This document shows, piece after piece, positions 33,628-46,916 of a DNA stretch of 64,000 nucleotides. The DNA is from Isoetes taiwanensis. Taxonomy: Eukaryota > Streptophyta > Lycopodiopsida > Isoetales > Isoetaceae. Positions within the stretch are counted from its first letter, which is position 1, and the number at the start of each line of letters is the position of its first letter. A program made the position numbers and the translations under genes. A model generated the notes under the pieces. It saw only the letters and a program-made list of their open reading frames with translations, was not told the DNA's origin and did not search any database. The stretch lies in NCBI GenBank assembly GCA_021234155.1, contig JAJEKV010000326.1:1-64000 (forward strand), written 5' to 3'.

Positions 33628-36600
33628 AATATTCTCTTCGAATCTTCAAATCTTAAGAATTCGCTCTTATTTGAGATAATGTTGGGTATCAAAACACCAT
33701 AAATTCAAAATATGAAAATATCCCAAAGGCCTTTAGGCCTCTAGACTTATGTTTGTTGGGCTCGAAAGGATAAAAGCCTAGCATGGGGCTATAAAGTTCC
33801 ACCAACTCTATCTGGCTAGCAATGAGCCAAAAATATGCTTGCATTCTATATTTGATATTTGAAAAACTTTGTTGTTAGGTATCGCGCCCAAAATTGATAT
33901 TAAATATTATGGACATTATAGTGACTTGGCACATAAAGCCGCCACCTTAAATTAAAAAAGTGGCAAGTCTTTGCATAAGATATAGTGCCACATTGTTTGA
34001 AGGGCTTTATTGGCAAAATACATGCAAAATTCTCAAACTAATATGCCTAAGTTGCAAATTGCAATTTGGATGCACAATATGCATAACGTGCAATATGGTA
34101 ACTCACAAATTAGTTATTGTTCCAAATTATACCCTTGGGGTATTTAAATTAGGATTTTAAAGTTTGCTTTGTTGGAGGCATGCATGTTTGCCACATGTTG
34201 CCTTTAGGAAATTGGATTGCATGCAATGTTTATGAACCATTTGGTTCTATTTTGGAGATATGGCTACGAATAAGAGGGCCGATGACTTTTCCTACATCTT
34301 GGAAATTGCCAAAGGATATTGCCTTTGGTCTTATGAGATATATCCCTAGTTGTATCATGTTGTAATTTGGCTTTAAAGGCCCAAGCGTGGAACCATTAAA
34401 ATATTGATACTGTGGGTTTAAATCAAGAGTCTAGCCAATGTTGGCATACATTATTGTGCCAGAGCTTCTAATATTTGCAAAACACGCAGAAATTTTTCAT
34501 AATAATATGCCTAAGGTGCTACAAAGGCACTTGTTAATATTGGGAAGATTGGAAGGAATTTGATTGTATGGATGATACAAAAATGATTGAATACATGTTT
34601 TGACTATATTAAAATATGTGGGCTTGGAAGTAACCAAGCACATAAATTGTTGCCTTGTGAAAAGGCTTATAAAACGTTGTTAATTTATTGGATCAATGAG
34701 TCATAAAAAATAGATATTTACACTTGGTATTGTTTGTGGGACCATGGCTTTTGAAAAAACCTTGAGATATCATGGATACGGCAACGATAAGGGAGCCCGA
34801 TGGCATCTAATATGCCTTGGGCTAGTTGTTTACAACCTTGATAGTTGTAAACATGGAAAACTAAGCATACGAAATATATTCTAGACTTAAATAAGGTAAA
34901 GTCCATATTCTTTTGTGACTATTAGTTTTTGGCACTTTGCCTAGCGGAGGTTTGGCGCCTAAACAAGCGCCCATATGACCTGACCTGCTTGTTACAGGGA
35001 TCGAAAATGACCGATGCCATACACTGGTGGTTTCTTGCACAAAGATAAGCTTTTGTTATTTGATAGTTCTATATCTATCTGTTACAGCCGAAAAATATGA
35101 TGCCAGGTCTGTTTGCTGGATATAAGGCTTTATAGGATGATTTAGCCATGAAATGCTATTGCATGGAGTGTCCCTTATGGCTCTGCCAATTTCGTTTTGC
35201 CAGGCTAGTACAGATCCATTTACTTGGTGATATATGCTAGTACAGATCCATTTACCAGCATATACAGTTTCGAATTTGTGATGTCATGGTCCTGCTTGGC
35301 AAGTTTTTGAGATGGCTAATCAGCCATAGTAAGAGCACAGGACCGGTTCTTTGCCATACTAAGGATTCTGGTTCTGGCATATACCTCTGCATTCAAAGGT
35401 AAATCTCTAAAAATATTGTGGGCTTTCTTGCTTGTGAAGCATACCCTTTTATGATATAATAGTGGCCAAAAGCATGTTTGGTCAGATATTCTATGCTTAA
35501 ACTGGTCATCCATTTTGCCTACAAACAAGTTATGCAAGTGCAATTGTATAAAGACTCTGGCGATTGATGCCATAACGGCTGGGTGTTGGGTTGCAATTCG
35601 GCTGGGCCAGTTCTATAACAATGAAAATGCCCTGTTTGATGCTGGATATCCGGTCAAGAAGTATTGAAAGACAAATGAGGATGATCTTGACAAGATACTG
35701 ATACAAACAGACACTCCTAATCAGGTTTGATCTTTTACATTATGGTGATCAAATTTGATGTTTTTAGCATTAAATAAGGTTCTAGAAAATGAACGATTCT
35801 AGCAGGGGTAATAATAATATTAAATCCTTTGCATCATTTTCCTAAATTCTACATATAGTAACCTCTATGTGACTTTGATACAATACTGTTTTGTTCCCTA
35901 CAAATACAACAGCGTAATGTTTGTGGGAAGCACTTCTAAAAATATTGTTGGATATCTTGTTCATTGTGTATGACACATAAACAAGAATGAGAGGCTGATA
36001 AATAGAGTTTCTGTGGACAGGAACATGTCTGCAAATAATAGATGTTCAAACATAGACTAAGCTTCAGTCCACTATTTTGCTAATATCTAGCTTATGGAGC
36101 ATGTCTTCATGCTGCTGCTGTAGCTTCTTAGGAAGCAAATATTTTCACATGCTAGCGTCATGGATATACAAAGGGTTTAAAGGGTTATTTGTATTAAAAA
36201 TATGGATTACAGGTTCTACATTGAGATGTTGGATATTGCTAAAAACATACAAGTTATTCTATGATATGACATACAGATTGAAAAGTTATATTACGCTTTA
36301 TGTAGCTATAAAATGATGGAAGTTCTTTGGAATATGTAAAGAATTATGCACTATAAGATCGATATCAAGGTAACCAGTTAGATTTGGAATCAAGGAATTG
36401 GTTCTCGTCTAATGGTTTAGCTTGATATTGGTATTAACTAATTAGACAGTTTTACATGAAAGTTCGTACGAAGTTATTATTCCATTTTCCTTTCTTGTTA
36501 ATGTCTCCTCAGGGCAAAAGGATACAATTGGTGATCAGTGATAAACTGAGAGACCCAATGTACCTTTTGGCCCTTGCACATTTACCATTATCATGCTAAT

Positions 36601-37037
36601 TGTGTATTGATTGGCTGCAGGTACGGGTTCTCTCCTCTAATTGTCTCCATTTTGCTGTTAGAGTTGGCGTTAACGCGGAAGAGGATGGAATATGTTATAT
36701 CAAGATTCAAAGTTTCCTTTACACTTTATACTTTCAAATTCAAAACTTCATAGATGTAAGATGTAAGATTCAAATTTATAGTTGTAATATTATATGACAA
36801 GATGTAAGATTATTCAAGTTTATAGATGTAAAATTTTATGACAAGATGTAAGATTATTCAAGTTTATAGATGGAAGATTATTTGACAAGTTATATGGGCT
36901 TTGGTTTGGAGAGTGCTCGATGTGGCTGGCCTAAAACCTGGGGTGGATATTGGGATAAGTGATCTTGCCTTGAACAAGGTTCTTTTAATGTAATTGTTTG
37001 CATAATTGTGGAGTGTAGTCTTGGCAAGAACATGTAC
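33628..37037 (+). mobile_element. Penelope-like unit C1 (ORF-less)
   Basis: The head is TATTCTCTTCGAATCTTCAAA. The unit is AT-rich and has no coding exon I can defend; one piece near 35620-35723 (ALFDAGYPVKK, then CAG|GTTTGA) may be a decayed exon. It carries the empty TACA site of the DNA transposon (36217) and the second conserved RNA segment (36905-37037). It ends at GTAC(GAA)n. About 33650-35600 otherwise holds nothing recognisable. Confidence 0.65.
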
Positions 37038-37175
37038 GAAGAAGAAGAAGAAGAAGAAGAAGAAGAAGAAGAAGAAGAAGAAGAAGAAGAAGAAGAAGAA
37101 GAAGAAGAAGAAGAAGAAGAAGAAGAAGAAGAAGAAGAAGAAGAAGAAGAAGAAGAAGAAGAAGAAGAAGAAGAG
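37038..37175. repeat. (GAA)n junction, C1 to B2
   Basis: About 135 bp of GAA joins the conserved tail AAGAACATGTAC of one unit to the family-B head (GAGATAAAAATAAGG) of the next. Confidence 0.9.
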
Positions 37176-38906
37176 GAGATAAAAATAAGGGGACACATAC
37201 GTGAAGACTGGTAATATAGGTATTTTTCTACCCTGTCTCCTAATGGTTGCTCATGATCTAACCACCGGACAATTTTGGTATGTGGTTTCATGAAAGAATT
37301 TATGAAAAAATATGGGGTACTGGGGTGTTCTTGCAGATGTCCTTAATTGTTGTACAAAATTTAAGAAATGCCATTTGGGATGGCATTGTTAACAACATAG
37401 GAGCCCATATGTATGATGTTTGTTACTAGTTTTACATATTTATTATTTTTCTTAGGTTTTGGTCACCTATATGACAAATATAGAAACCATGTTAAAAAAA
37501 AAAAAAAAGGCTGGTTGTTACGGCATTTTCTTATTGGGCCATATATTGTATTGACCTTAACTACATAGGCACCATATCACGGGTGCTTTGGGTATACATT
37601 TCCTAGGTTTTAGATTAATACGGTAAAAGGTTGGATGTTGGATATTTCTACCAAGGGTGCCAAATTTTTGTTTATTTCTAACCTATGGATTAATCATAAT
37701 ATTTCTTGAACATATATTGTATTATTAGGTTAGCTTTTATAGGTTGGAATTTAGGTATCTAGCTCAGGTGCTTTAATCCATATGTACCATGGAGGCCGCT
37801 CTCATTTAATTTTGACGACATGGTAGCTGAGCAATGAATCCGATATGCTGCCTCAACGGTGCGGTGAGAGAATAATGAGGTAAGAGCATTTAATTTTTGC
37901 CTGATTAGGGATAAAGGCGATTGTATTTGGCTGCTATATATTTGGTAGGAGGAACTCAAGAGCGACCTCTTTGTTTTTCTCAGATTCGATGCGCATCTAT
38001 CCTCATTGCCAATACACTTAGGAACCATATAAGCGAAAAATGCCGAGAGGGTCTATGAGAGACACCCGGAAGGAAGAGCAAAGCTCAACTTTTTTGGAAA
38101 TACTCCATATCGAAGATATACAAAAGCTGGATCCGATTGGAAAACCAAATATTCAAAACCCTATTTGTTAGGGAGCGATTCATTTCGTGTTTTATTTCAT
38201 TGACTTGTTTGATTGCTGGCTGATTTGCTGATTCTACAGAGGCCTTATGATGCGCTCAGAAAATGAGTATGTTGTTTCATAAAAAAGCCATCATAATATG
38301 AAGATTAACTGTTGATATTATGATAATATTGAGAACTGTATGCATTATACAAATCTGCTGATTTTTTAGATAGCTTATGCTAATGATTGATCAGTTTGCT
38401 CTCCTAATATATGGGGTCTTCTATCCCATTATTTGATACGTGCAGCCATTAGAGAGATCTTTTTTGCTGATTTTAAGACGGATATAGGCTGCTATATTAT
38501 ATGTTTTACTGTATAAAGTATTATTTATCAGCATTCTTTAAAAGATGACTTATAGTGATATGTATTTGCATTAAAAATGGCATAAGATGGAAAATGACTT
38601 TGATTGACATACTTGTTAATATGATTTTGTATATAAATATCGTTTAATGGATCTGATTTCTTGTTACACTTGTATCTCAAACATATCCAAGTTTATCTTA
38701 ATATGCTGTGTTAAATCTTAGTACTTAAGAAATAGTAATATAACTCACTTGTGACATTCATATAAATTAGTATTCTGCATACTTAAGAAATGTATAATAT
38801 AAGGCTGTGGCTTGGGTTCTACCCTTGATGGATATGCTTGATAAATTTACATCTTGAACGGAGCTTTGCATGTAGTTTGTTGCATGTATAGTATAAGTCT
38901 GGATGT
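37176..38906 (+). mobile_element. Penelope-like unit B2 (short, ORF-less)
   Basis: It follows copy B1 from the head through exon 1 (38040, MPRG, with single-base losses at GGGG and CCTGG) to AGTCTGGATGTGAA. It lacks exactly the 456 bp that contain the RNA module in B1 (12209-12664). It ends at the insertion site, so it has no exon 2 or polymerase. It is about 1.7 kb, like B3. Confidence 0.75.
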
Positions 38907-39013
38907 GAAGAAGAAGAAGAAGAAGAAGAAGAAGAAGAAGAAGAAGAAGAAGAAGAAGAAGAAGAAGAAGAAGAAGAAGAAGAAGAAGAAGAAGAAGAAG
39001 AAGAAGAAGAAGA
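38907..39013. repeat. (GAA)n junction, B2 to C2
   Basis: The GAA tract follows AGTCTGGATGTGAA and is followed by the family-C head TATTCTCTTTTGATTCTTCAAA. Confidence 0.9.
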
Positions 39014-41609
39014 TATTCTCTTTTGATTCTTCAAATCATTGGAATTGATTCCTAAAAAATATATTGCACTAGAATTGAGTGTCCCTAAATGAGCTTAACT
39101 CCATGTCTTTGCATATGAATGCACTAATATTATACCCCCTAGGGTGAATATTTTGCCACTAAAGGTATGGTAAAAGTAAGGTGTGGCCTTAGGTTACACA
39201 CATTTATGCCTTTATAAATTCATAAGGAATCATTATATGGTAGAGAATTTATTGATGGGCTTAATTAGAAGACCCAATAATACGACAATTCATATGCCCC
39301 ATTGAAAGAAGGGGAAATATTTGTGGCTTGAGGCAAATCAATTTAATATGAGGGTTTGACCTCTTATGCATAGTATGTGTGCAAAAGGATAAACTATTTT
39401 TCAAAGGTCTTGTAATCGTAATTCACCAAGGTACCTCCTATTGTTTACCATGGAATATTGTAATACCACTAGACCATAGGTTAGATGGTTTAAGATATGG
39501 GACGAAAATGACGTGGTCCTTGATATTCCCTTACTAAAGAGATTTTTTACTTTTTGGTCTTTAATATGTTGGGCTGAAATGAGCCTAAAAAGCAGTGCTA
39601 AAATTAGTTCCACCTAACGTGATGCAATGGTGGAGTAAAGGCAATCAATTAAATCCTCTCAAAAGTGGAGTAGGTGGAGACATTTATATTAAAGATATTT
39701 AATGCTTGTATAGGTTGAAAATTCTAGATGTATATGACCTATTTTATTTCGTTACATTCATACTAAGGCTTGGCCGGATATGCTAAAGCGGACCCTTGCA
39801 AGGCCGATGGCACAAACATCATATGCTAGATGGTTTTCATTGTGAAAAAATGTAACAAGGGCTTCTGTTAGATGCCGAAAATGATGGAGGCATGCATCCG
39901 CCCTATCGAAACTGCTCTTGTCGATGGTGTGCTCATCATGAAAGAAGCCTGCCTCAATACAGATTTATTACGGCCACATATTGTGGTATTTGGGCTCTAT
40001 TATATGGCTTCATTCAAATGCTAGCTTTGAAATATTTGGAGCAATACACAAGCGAGGTTTCAGCCTTTCTATTTATTGATGAAAGATGCATGATTAAACC
40101 GGACGTATAGAATTTCTTTAAACAAACAGAGGTTCTGTTATTGTAGTGGCCGAAGTGGGCCAAGACCTTTGGGGCCCGAATATTTGCACGGCCAAAACGA
40201 CAAAATGATTGGAGTTGCATGCCACCGCTTCAAACTCGAGGTTTGCTTGCATTATTTTCAAGTGAAAATCTAGTTGTTAAGCGGGATTACGGGATTACGG
40301 TATTTGTTACAAGGATATAGATCTATTCAAGGTATTAGATCCGGAATGCTAAGAAGTACAAAATGAAAAACAGAGTTAAAATGTACGGTAAATGATGGTT
40401 GTATTGATATCCGAAAAGTTTAAGAGTGCGTGATGTCTTGCAAATCGCTTTATTTTAGCGTGGATCATGTTAAACTTGTTTGACTATGTAGTTGCAAAGG
40501 ATCTTTGAACTAGTAGATAAGCTAGCCGGGGTTTACTCTCTGTTTGGTTAATGCCCCTAATATGTCCTCGTAGTTGTAGATCTAGTAGATTAGTTCGCTT
40601 TTAGTTGGATTACGCTAGATAATGCCGCTTTTTGGGGCTAAAACATCGTTAGTTACTCTAGCTTGTTAAGGCTACTAGATGATGTAGGTTAGAACATAGG
40701 CTGCTAGATTGGTTCGGGCTTGTATGGTACCCCGCAAGATATGGCAAGCACTTTAAGGAATATGTGCCGTTCAAGGTATAAAGCGACACTTTAAGGAATA
40801 TATCTTTGGTCTCTAACCACTATATTAGACAAGAATAAGGCACAATATGGATGAACACGACTTATGATACACAAATTGGGGCGTCATGCAAGTGAAGGGC
40901 TAAGTAATGGGCGTGCCTTTATGGCTACGACTTTGATTGTTTTTAATTATTGATTCATTGCAAGTCTTTGATATATACCAATCGTGGATCACTTAAATCT
41001 CCTAAATAGTTTACTGTAGGTGGTGAATGTACCAATAACTGATTTTAATCGGCTTTGGATTTTTAAGATGTTGTGACATTCTAGTTTTGATCTAGAATTT
41101 AAGTGTTTTTGGCGCCTATGTCTTGAAAGTCTAGCTCTGATCTAGATACATCTATTTTACCTGAAAATAATAGGTGAAGGGCGATGAGCCAGAGTGTTCT
41201 ATAGCTTACCTGACGCCCCTTGTGTAGTTACCATAAACTTGCTAACTTATGCATTGTTTGGGTGCAGGTAACCAGAACTCTCTCTCCTAGAGTTATTTTC
41301 GGATGCTTGGTGTTACAATCAATGGACCATAAGAAGAACATGGTCTGATGCAATGCTTGTACCAATACTTGGTGAGATCTTTCCTCTTTACTTGGAAGTA
41401 ATCAAGTGGTGACAAGTTAGACAAGTATATGACTGGTCTGGTTCTATTTAAATTGGTACAGACTACATAATATTGTATTTTGCTCACAAGTGGTTGGGTT
41501 TGTGAATTGGAAAATTCTAAATACTAAAAATTGAATAGATCTATATTGATCCAGCTCTGCTCTGAAATATATGAATGATGATAGCTTATGTAAAAACTCG
41601 AATATTACT
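39014..41609 (+). mobile_element. Penelope-like unit C2
   Basis: The family-C head is followed by about 2.1 kb of AT-rich DNA without a convincing exon (39050-41160). The conserved RNA module (41171-41379) follows, and a short tail ends at a (GAA)n tract. The second conserved RNA segment is not recognisable here. Confidence 0.6.
41171..41379 (+). ncRNA. conserved pseudoknotted RNA module, copy 2
   Basis: P1 GGGCG (41179-41183)/CGCCC (41214-41218). P2 AGAGTGTTCT (41191-41200)/AGAACTCTCT (41274-41283) has one T-T mismatch. P3 GTTACC (41227-41232)/GGTAAC (41267-41272). The downstream hairpin is GACCAT (41325-41330)/ATGGTC (41340-41345). The module ends with GGTGAGATC. An alternative pairing TTACCTG/CAGGTAA competes with P3. 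Confidence 0.75.
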
Positions 41610-41795
41610 GAAGAAGAAGAAGAAGAAGAAGAAGAAGAAGAAGAAGAAGAAGAAGAAGAAGAAGAAGAAGAAGAAGAAGAAGAAGAAGAAGAAGAAGAAG
41701 AAGAAGAAGAAGAAGAAGAAGAAGAAGAAGAAGAAGAAGAAGAAGAAGAAGAAGAAGAAGAAGAAGAAGAAGAAGAAGAAGAAGAAGAAGAAGAA
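41610..41795. repeat. (GAA)n junction, C2 to E
   Basis: The longest GAA tract in the window, about 185 bp. It is followed by the head of unit E (AGCTTAAAGATATGCTCATAGG). Long Lys, Glu, Ser or Leu frames across it are not genes. Confidence 0.9.
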
Positions 41796-42411
41796 AGCTT
41801 AAAGATATGCTCATAGGCTGGAAATAAGATAGGGAAGGATGCCAATTTTATGCCACCTTTCACCCTTCTCTTGTATGGCGTAGGACCATATACATTTTGG
41901 GCAGTAATGTTGGTCCTTCAACAAAAACAAAAACAGAGTTGTTACTCATTATCAATTCAAAAGGCAAAGTTGGAGGTTAACCAACTTAAATAGTTAAATA
42001 TTTGACCATTATAGCAGCATTAAGGCTTACCTATAGGCTTAATGATGGGACCCAAGTAGCATACAAGTGAGAATTTCTTTTTGTATCTATCAGGTAAAGG
42101 ATTTAAGAATATTATTTCAGCATAAGGTACTAAGATATATTAAATGGTTCCTTAGGGTTTACAAGACCAAGGTTTAGGCCTGACCGGGTCAGGAATGTAG
42201 ATATGGTCAGGGGATTTCTTGAGCCCATTGCAAAAATCGGTGGCCTTAATGGCGCATGCAAATAATAAAGTTTGACGGCACAAAGACCCCAAGCTTGTAT
42301 ATATCCCTGCCCAAAATGGTTCGCAGCATTCTACAGGGTCTTGCTTGGCGATTCCGGCGGTGGTACCAAATAGTATTACAGTTGATTGAGTGGCCGCTTC
42401 AGTTCTTAACT

Positions 42412-42570
42412 ATGCCTAAGGGCGTGTATCAAAGAGGACCTGGGAAGAGGAACAAAAACTCCAATGATGGGGGCTTGCCACAGAAGAAATATGATAAGAG
42501 CAGCTTCAACAAGAGGCCTAACTTTGGCGGATCTGCTTCCAGCATGCAAAAAAGAGGGACGGCAAATCAG
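42412..42570 (+). CDS. Penelope-like gene, exon 1 (unit E)
   Basis: A 53-codon exon, MPKGVYQRGPGKRNKNS to TANQ, ending at the donor CAG|GTCGG in phase 0. It is basic, rich in Gly, Asn and Ser. It differs from the exon of unit A1 at many positions but keeps length and frame, which suggests it was selected as protein. No exon 2 exists in this unit, so it could encode only a short peptide or splice to outside sequence. Confidence 0.6.
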
Positions 42571-42964
42571 GTCGGTCTTTATGAGTTTTATCTTATTGGA
42601 GCTTACAAATAACGTAAGGTAAAATTTTAAGATGGAATAGTATTCTTTGTTGATGTTTGAGGCTTATATTTAAGTTACGTTGATGGAGTTATATTCCGGC
42701 CTTATACACTTATTTTGCTACAACAGCTCTGTAGTTTTAAGAAAAGAAATCAGGAGAGGGGATTGTAGACCGGAACTGGCCATACTTGACACAGAATTAG
42801 GCTACCTGGATATAGTTATAGACAGGTTTAGTCAGCAGTTAAGAAAAAGAATGAAAGACCTGCGCTATTTCAGGAGTATTATTTATAATTATCTTCTTAT
42901 CGTGATACGAAGATAAATTCAATTCTCAAAACCAGCGAGCAACTAACGAAAGAGAGAGCTGAAA

Positions 42965-43205
42965 GATAAGCCACATCTGGGCATCTCCACTAAACAACAA
43001 TAGAGTACATCAAATGCTGAGATAAGCCACATCTGGGCATCTCCACTAAACAACAATAGAGTACATCAAATGCAAAGATAAGCCACATCTGGGCATCTCC
43101 ACTAAACAACAATAGAGTACATCAAAACAATAAACAACAATAGAGTACATCAAATGAAATGCTGCCACATCTGGGCATCTCCACTAAACAACAATAGAGT
43201 ACACA
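42965..43205. repeat. 56-bp minisatellite in X1
   Basis: About four copies of a unit with GATAAGCCACATCTGGGC and AACAATAGAGTACATCAAAT, starting at 42965, 43021 and 43077 plus a rearranged fourth. The sister element X2 has a single copy at 44720-44775, so the array arose by local amplification. Confidence 0.85.
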
Positions 43206-43519
43206 TACTGATAGCAAGCTAGTGAAACCATTATGGCCGGGATTAAAAAACCTCGCCCTTTCGGGTTTTCGAGGAAAAACCCTGACAATAATGGGATCAC
43301 TAACCAATGCTAGGTCCAAAACATAATAGATCTTGTACCCTCATGCTGACTAGCCTTATTGGGTGAAAATATATTACAGCAATGAAGTTGCCAAAGACGA
43401 AACATGTTTGAATTGTCTTCTCCATAGATCTTCATCTTGTGCTTCGAATCCAAAGCTCTCTTCCAAACAGCCACGCTAAACCCTGCATACACAAGAAAGC
43501 CGAACCAAAAAGCCACCAA

Positions 43520-43975
43520 GGCCATCCAGGCACGAAGGCCTCCAACCAGGCACTAGGGCCTCCAACCAGGCACAAAAGCCTCAACCAGGCACAAAAGTCT
43601 CAACCAGGCACACAGGCCTCAACCAGGCACAACGGCCCCAACCAGGCACTAGGCCTCCAACTAGGCACTAGGCCACAACAAAAGTCACAATGCTCAAGCT
43701 CAAGAGCCCGCGGCCACCCGCAGTGCACAATAATAGCCACACAAGGCCACACAAAGAGCCACACATTAGCCATCATGCTAATGCTGCTCAACTCAAGGCC
43801 ACCATGCCACAAAAGGCCACACATTAGCCACCATGCTAATGCTGCCCAACTCAAAGCCACCATGCCACAAAGAGCCACACATCAGCCATCATGCTAATCT
43901 TTGCCCAACTCAAAGCCACCATGCCACAAAGAGCCACACATTAGCCATCATGCTAATCTTTGCCCGAGCCACAAT
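43520..43975. repeat. two adjacent minisatellites in X1
   Basis: 43520-43680 is an 18-20 bp unit around AACCAGGCACAAAAGCCTC. 43735-43975 is a unit of about 58 bp containing GCCACCATGCCACAAAG and CACACATTAGCCATCATGC, about four copies. The open frames through them are repetitive low-complexity and are not called as genes. Confidence 0.8.
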
Positions 43976-46143
43976 GCTCCTCTACGGTCACTTGAGAGAA
44001 ATCCAACAAGAGTCTGGGATTAATGGAAAACAAATGTCGAGAAGGTTTGGAGGAAGCAAAGCGGAGAGTGAAAGCTGAGATCAAAAGAATGATAGAGATC
44101 GAGAGTATGAGGGCCTTACCACGACCATACCTTCAACAAGCGCGATAACCACCAAGGTAAGGAACATATTAAAATGACGAGTAAAAGAATAAGGTGTGGG
44201 GGTAAGGATATGGCAAGGAAACATCGACTTAGGCAGATGAAAAATACAAGACATGGCAACATCTAGTATGCTAGCAACTGATAGTCTATCTCAAACATTA
44301 AATGGCACACAAGGACCGTTTAGCAAGGCTAAGCACTAAGAAACCAAAAAGACGAAATCAATTCTAGCAATGGTTAGAGAGGCATATCTATATAAACAAG
44401 GATTTGGGAGGCATATTTATATAAACAAGGATGAAAACGACAAAAAGGATATAAGGGACATTAAAAAGCTAGACTTTAAAAAGGATATGTTGGGTGGCGG
44501 GTGGGTGGGAAGATCAAGGCTAAAAACCAGTGCTCAAGGAGATGCAGATGAGCTGATGAAGGAAAAATAACGAGAAGATGGGTGTATAAAGAGATGAAAC
44601 CCTAACTGACTCAAGATCTATGTGGCAATGGTTTTGAGAATACCATTTATCTTCTTATCGTGATAACGAAGATAAATTCAATTCTCAAAAAATGAGCAAC
44701 TAACTAAAAGAGAGCTGAAAGATAAGCCACATCCGGGCATCTCCACTAAACAACAATAGAGTACATCAAATGCCGACAAACGAGGAGGCAAAAAATCGTG
44801 GGCACATAATGGCGAAGGAAGCTCCTTTGTGACGAAGGATTTTGCAACAACCTCTCCAAGAAAGATGAACAAGGGCCGAATAAGGTAGACAAATGAGGCC
44901 TAACATCAATTAGTCCGAGGCTTGAATAAAAAGAGTCTAGCATGGGCCAAAGCACGCATAAAACTTAGATCTCCAGTATAGGACCACGGCAAACAACCCA
45001 AGCAACAACTCTTTGCATATATGGCTGCTTCATCACAAATATAGGGATGGACAACTTTCCAAATGACAACTCAAGTAAGGCCAAGGATGCAATAAGAGGA
45101 TGAAAGGCGAAAAAGAACAAATGGTGGAAACAACAAATGGGAAAAAGAGACAATAGAGTGTCAAATTGCCTTTTACAAGGTGGAGCCTTTTAGTAGGACA
45201 AATTTTGCTACTAGTAAGAACTTCGACATATCATCCTCAAAGATATTATCAGTTTCTAAAAAAACCCTTGCAAACATCTGTTCAACTCCAGCCTCAGCCT
45301 TACCATTCAAAACCATTGAACATTCCAAAGCAATACATCTACATATAGCAAAAAGAAAGATCTTGAATTATTACCCACAAATCCACATGATCCTAAGAAA
45401 TCATAAAATAGGCCAAGATATGTAAAATGACATGAACAAGAGTAATCTCGATTAACATCGTCAAATTCGAGCATCTACATGGATTTGAAGTAATAGTTCC
45501 AAAGTTATATGAGGCTAGTCTTAAACTATATTTGGAGTAGCGTGGTTGCATAAAGGGTCTATGTCCAAATGCACTACTGAAAACCTGATTATAGGTTGAG
45601 CTAGACAGAGTTTCTATTTGTTGGAAATGTAGAAAATTTTAGATACAATTTTATTGTTGCATAATTCAGTACGAAGCCCCTTATAGGATCTAAGCCCTAA
45701 TGTGTGCAAAACTTTGCTATATAATATGATCTATAATTACAAAAATACAGAGGCTGAGACGAGATTGAATAATTTGATAATAATGGAGACTAACCAAGAT
45801 AATAGTGCAAAGACTTGGATACAAACGATAGAAATCATTGCCACTTCCACAACTGCTTAGCCTAAGCATAAGGTTACACAAGTCCAATGGTGTAAAATAG
45901 GCAAGGAAACAAAGCAACATGTCTCAAAACATCACTTCACAAAAATTTCTCGTTAACAAGTAACATATAACAAGTAACCATATCGGATTAGTTCATGCTA
46001 AGAGGCTGCAATGTGACAAACTGGCAAGAAACAAGCTTCCAAGTAAAGGAAAGGTCACATCTATCATGGTCCACCAGTTTTAAGCCCTGAACAGATTTTC
46101 CAAATAAATAATATCCACACAACTCAAAATTACAGGCACTATA

Positions 46144-46388
46144 AGTACAAGAAATAAGGAAGCAAGCCCTCTCATCTTAGCTTTACCATCAAAACAATCT
46201 TTGTTCCCATGCTCCCCTGCTAGGGCAAAAAGATCTATAATATTTTGAATTGTTTGATCTGTGTAAGGCATGACTGTGTTCCACCACTTATAACTGATGG
46301 TCTTGCTGCATTCTGAAAGGAGATTGAAAGGAGAAACTCCTTGATAATATGCCTGTGTTCTTATGGCCATGTACCATACCAGACCAAA
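46144..46388 (-). pseudogene. possible captured exon in X2
   Basis: The frame reads WYMAIRTQAYYQGVSPFN, then LLSECSKTISYKWWNTVM and IDLFALAGEHGNKDCFDG, and then a donor-like GGTAAAG. The amino-acid composition is protein-like, unlike the surrounding DNA. It is not recognised. It may be a host gene piece carried by the element. Confidence 0.3.
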
Positions 46389-46916
46389 TAGATATGCATC
46401 TTAGAAATTAGAACATGACCCATATGATATTTTAGATTGACAAGGGATGAAACTGCCTTAGATGGTATCAGATCTGATGGTCTGGCCCAAGTATATATGC
46501 AGGTGCTCGCCATGACCATGACATTGTAAATGATGTAGAAGGCATTGACTGAAAAATCACTTCAGAGACCCATGAGGTCTAAAAACCTATAAATTCCAGA
46601 ACTGCTCAGAGAGATAAAGAGGATGGTGCACATCAAAACAAAAGTAGAGAGATAAAGACGATGGTCACATTAATAGAAAAGTATTGAGGCCAAATACAAA
46701 GAGCAACGGAAGGAGAAAATACTCAAATAATCTGGTGGAAGATTCGTTTAGAACTAAGACGGAAAGTTATTAGAATGAAAACAAGAAAGGAAACTTATAC
46801 GGAACCGCGTTGATATCGAATGAGCGGAGAACCTGTCTTAAGAAAAATGCTCTTTCTTCCTAACTATGATAGCATCACGATAAGTAAACACCGCCAAAGA
46901 CCTTGGACCCAAGATA

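Larger units (their letters stand above)
42889..44646. mobile_element. inserted element X1 (1.76 kb)
   Basis: It begins TTATCTTCTTATCGTGATACG, then ATTCTCAAAACCA (42922-42934), and ends TGGTTTTGAGAAT (44629-44641) plus ACCAT. ATTCTCAAAACCA and TGGTTTTGAGAAT are a perfect 13-bp inverted pair. It shares its first about 140 bp and last about 150 bp with X2, which follows directly. The interior holds three minisatellites and a possible coding exon on the minus strand (43525-43313, LVAFWFGFLVYAGFSVAVW). No transposase was seen. Confidence 0.55.

Noticed and set aside
41610-41795. Long Lys, Glu, Ser and Leu frames over GAA and GA tracts
   Set aside because: They exist in all frames of a microsatellite and have no independent coding evidence.
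43230-43300. A second foldback element, because GGTTTTCGAGGAAAA also occurs in the foldback arms (about 32680)
   Set aside because: Only a short motif is shared; no long inverted arms are present in X1.
42965-43975. Regular repeats as a CRISPR array
   Set aside because: Units are directly tandem without unique spacers, and the genome is eukaryotic.
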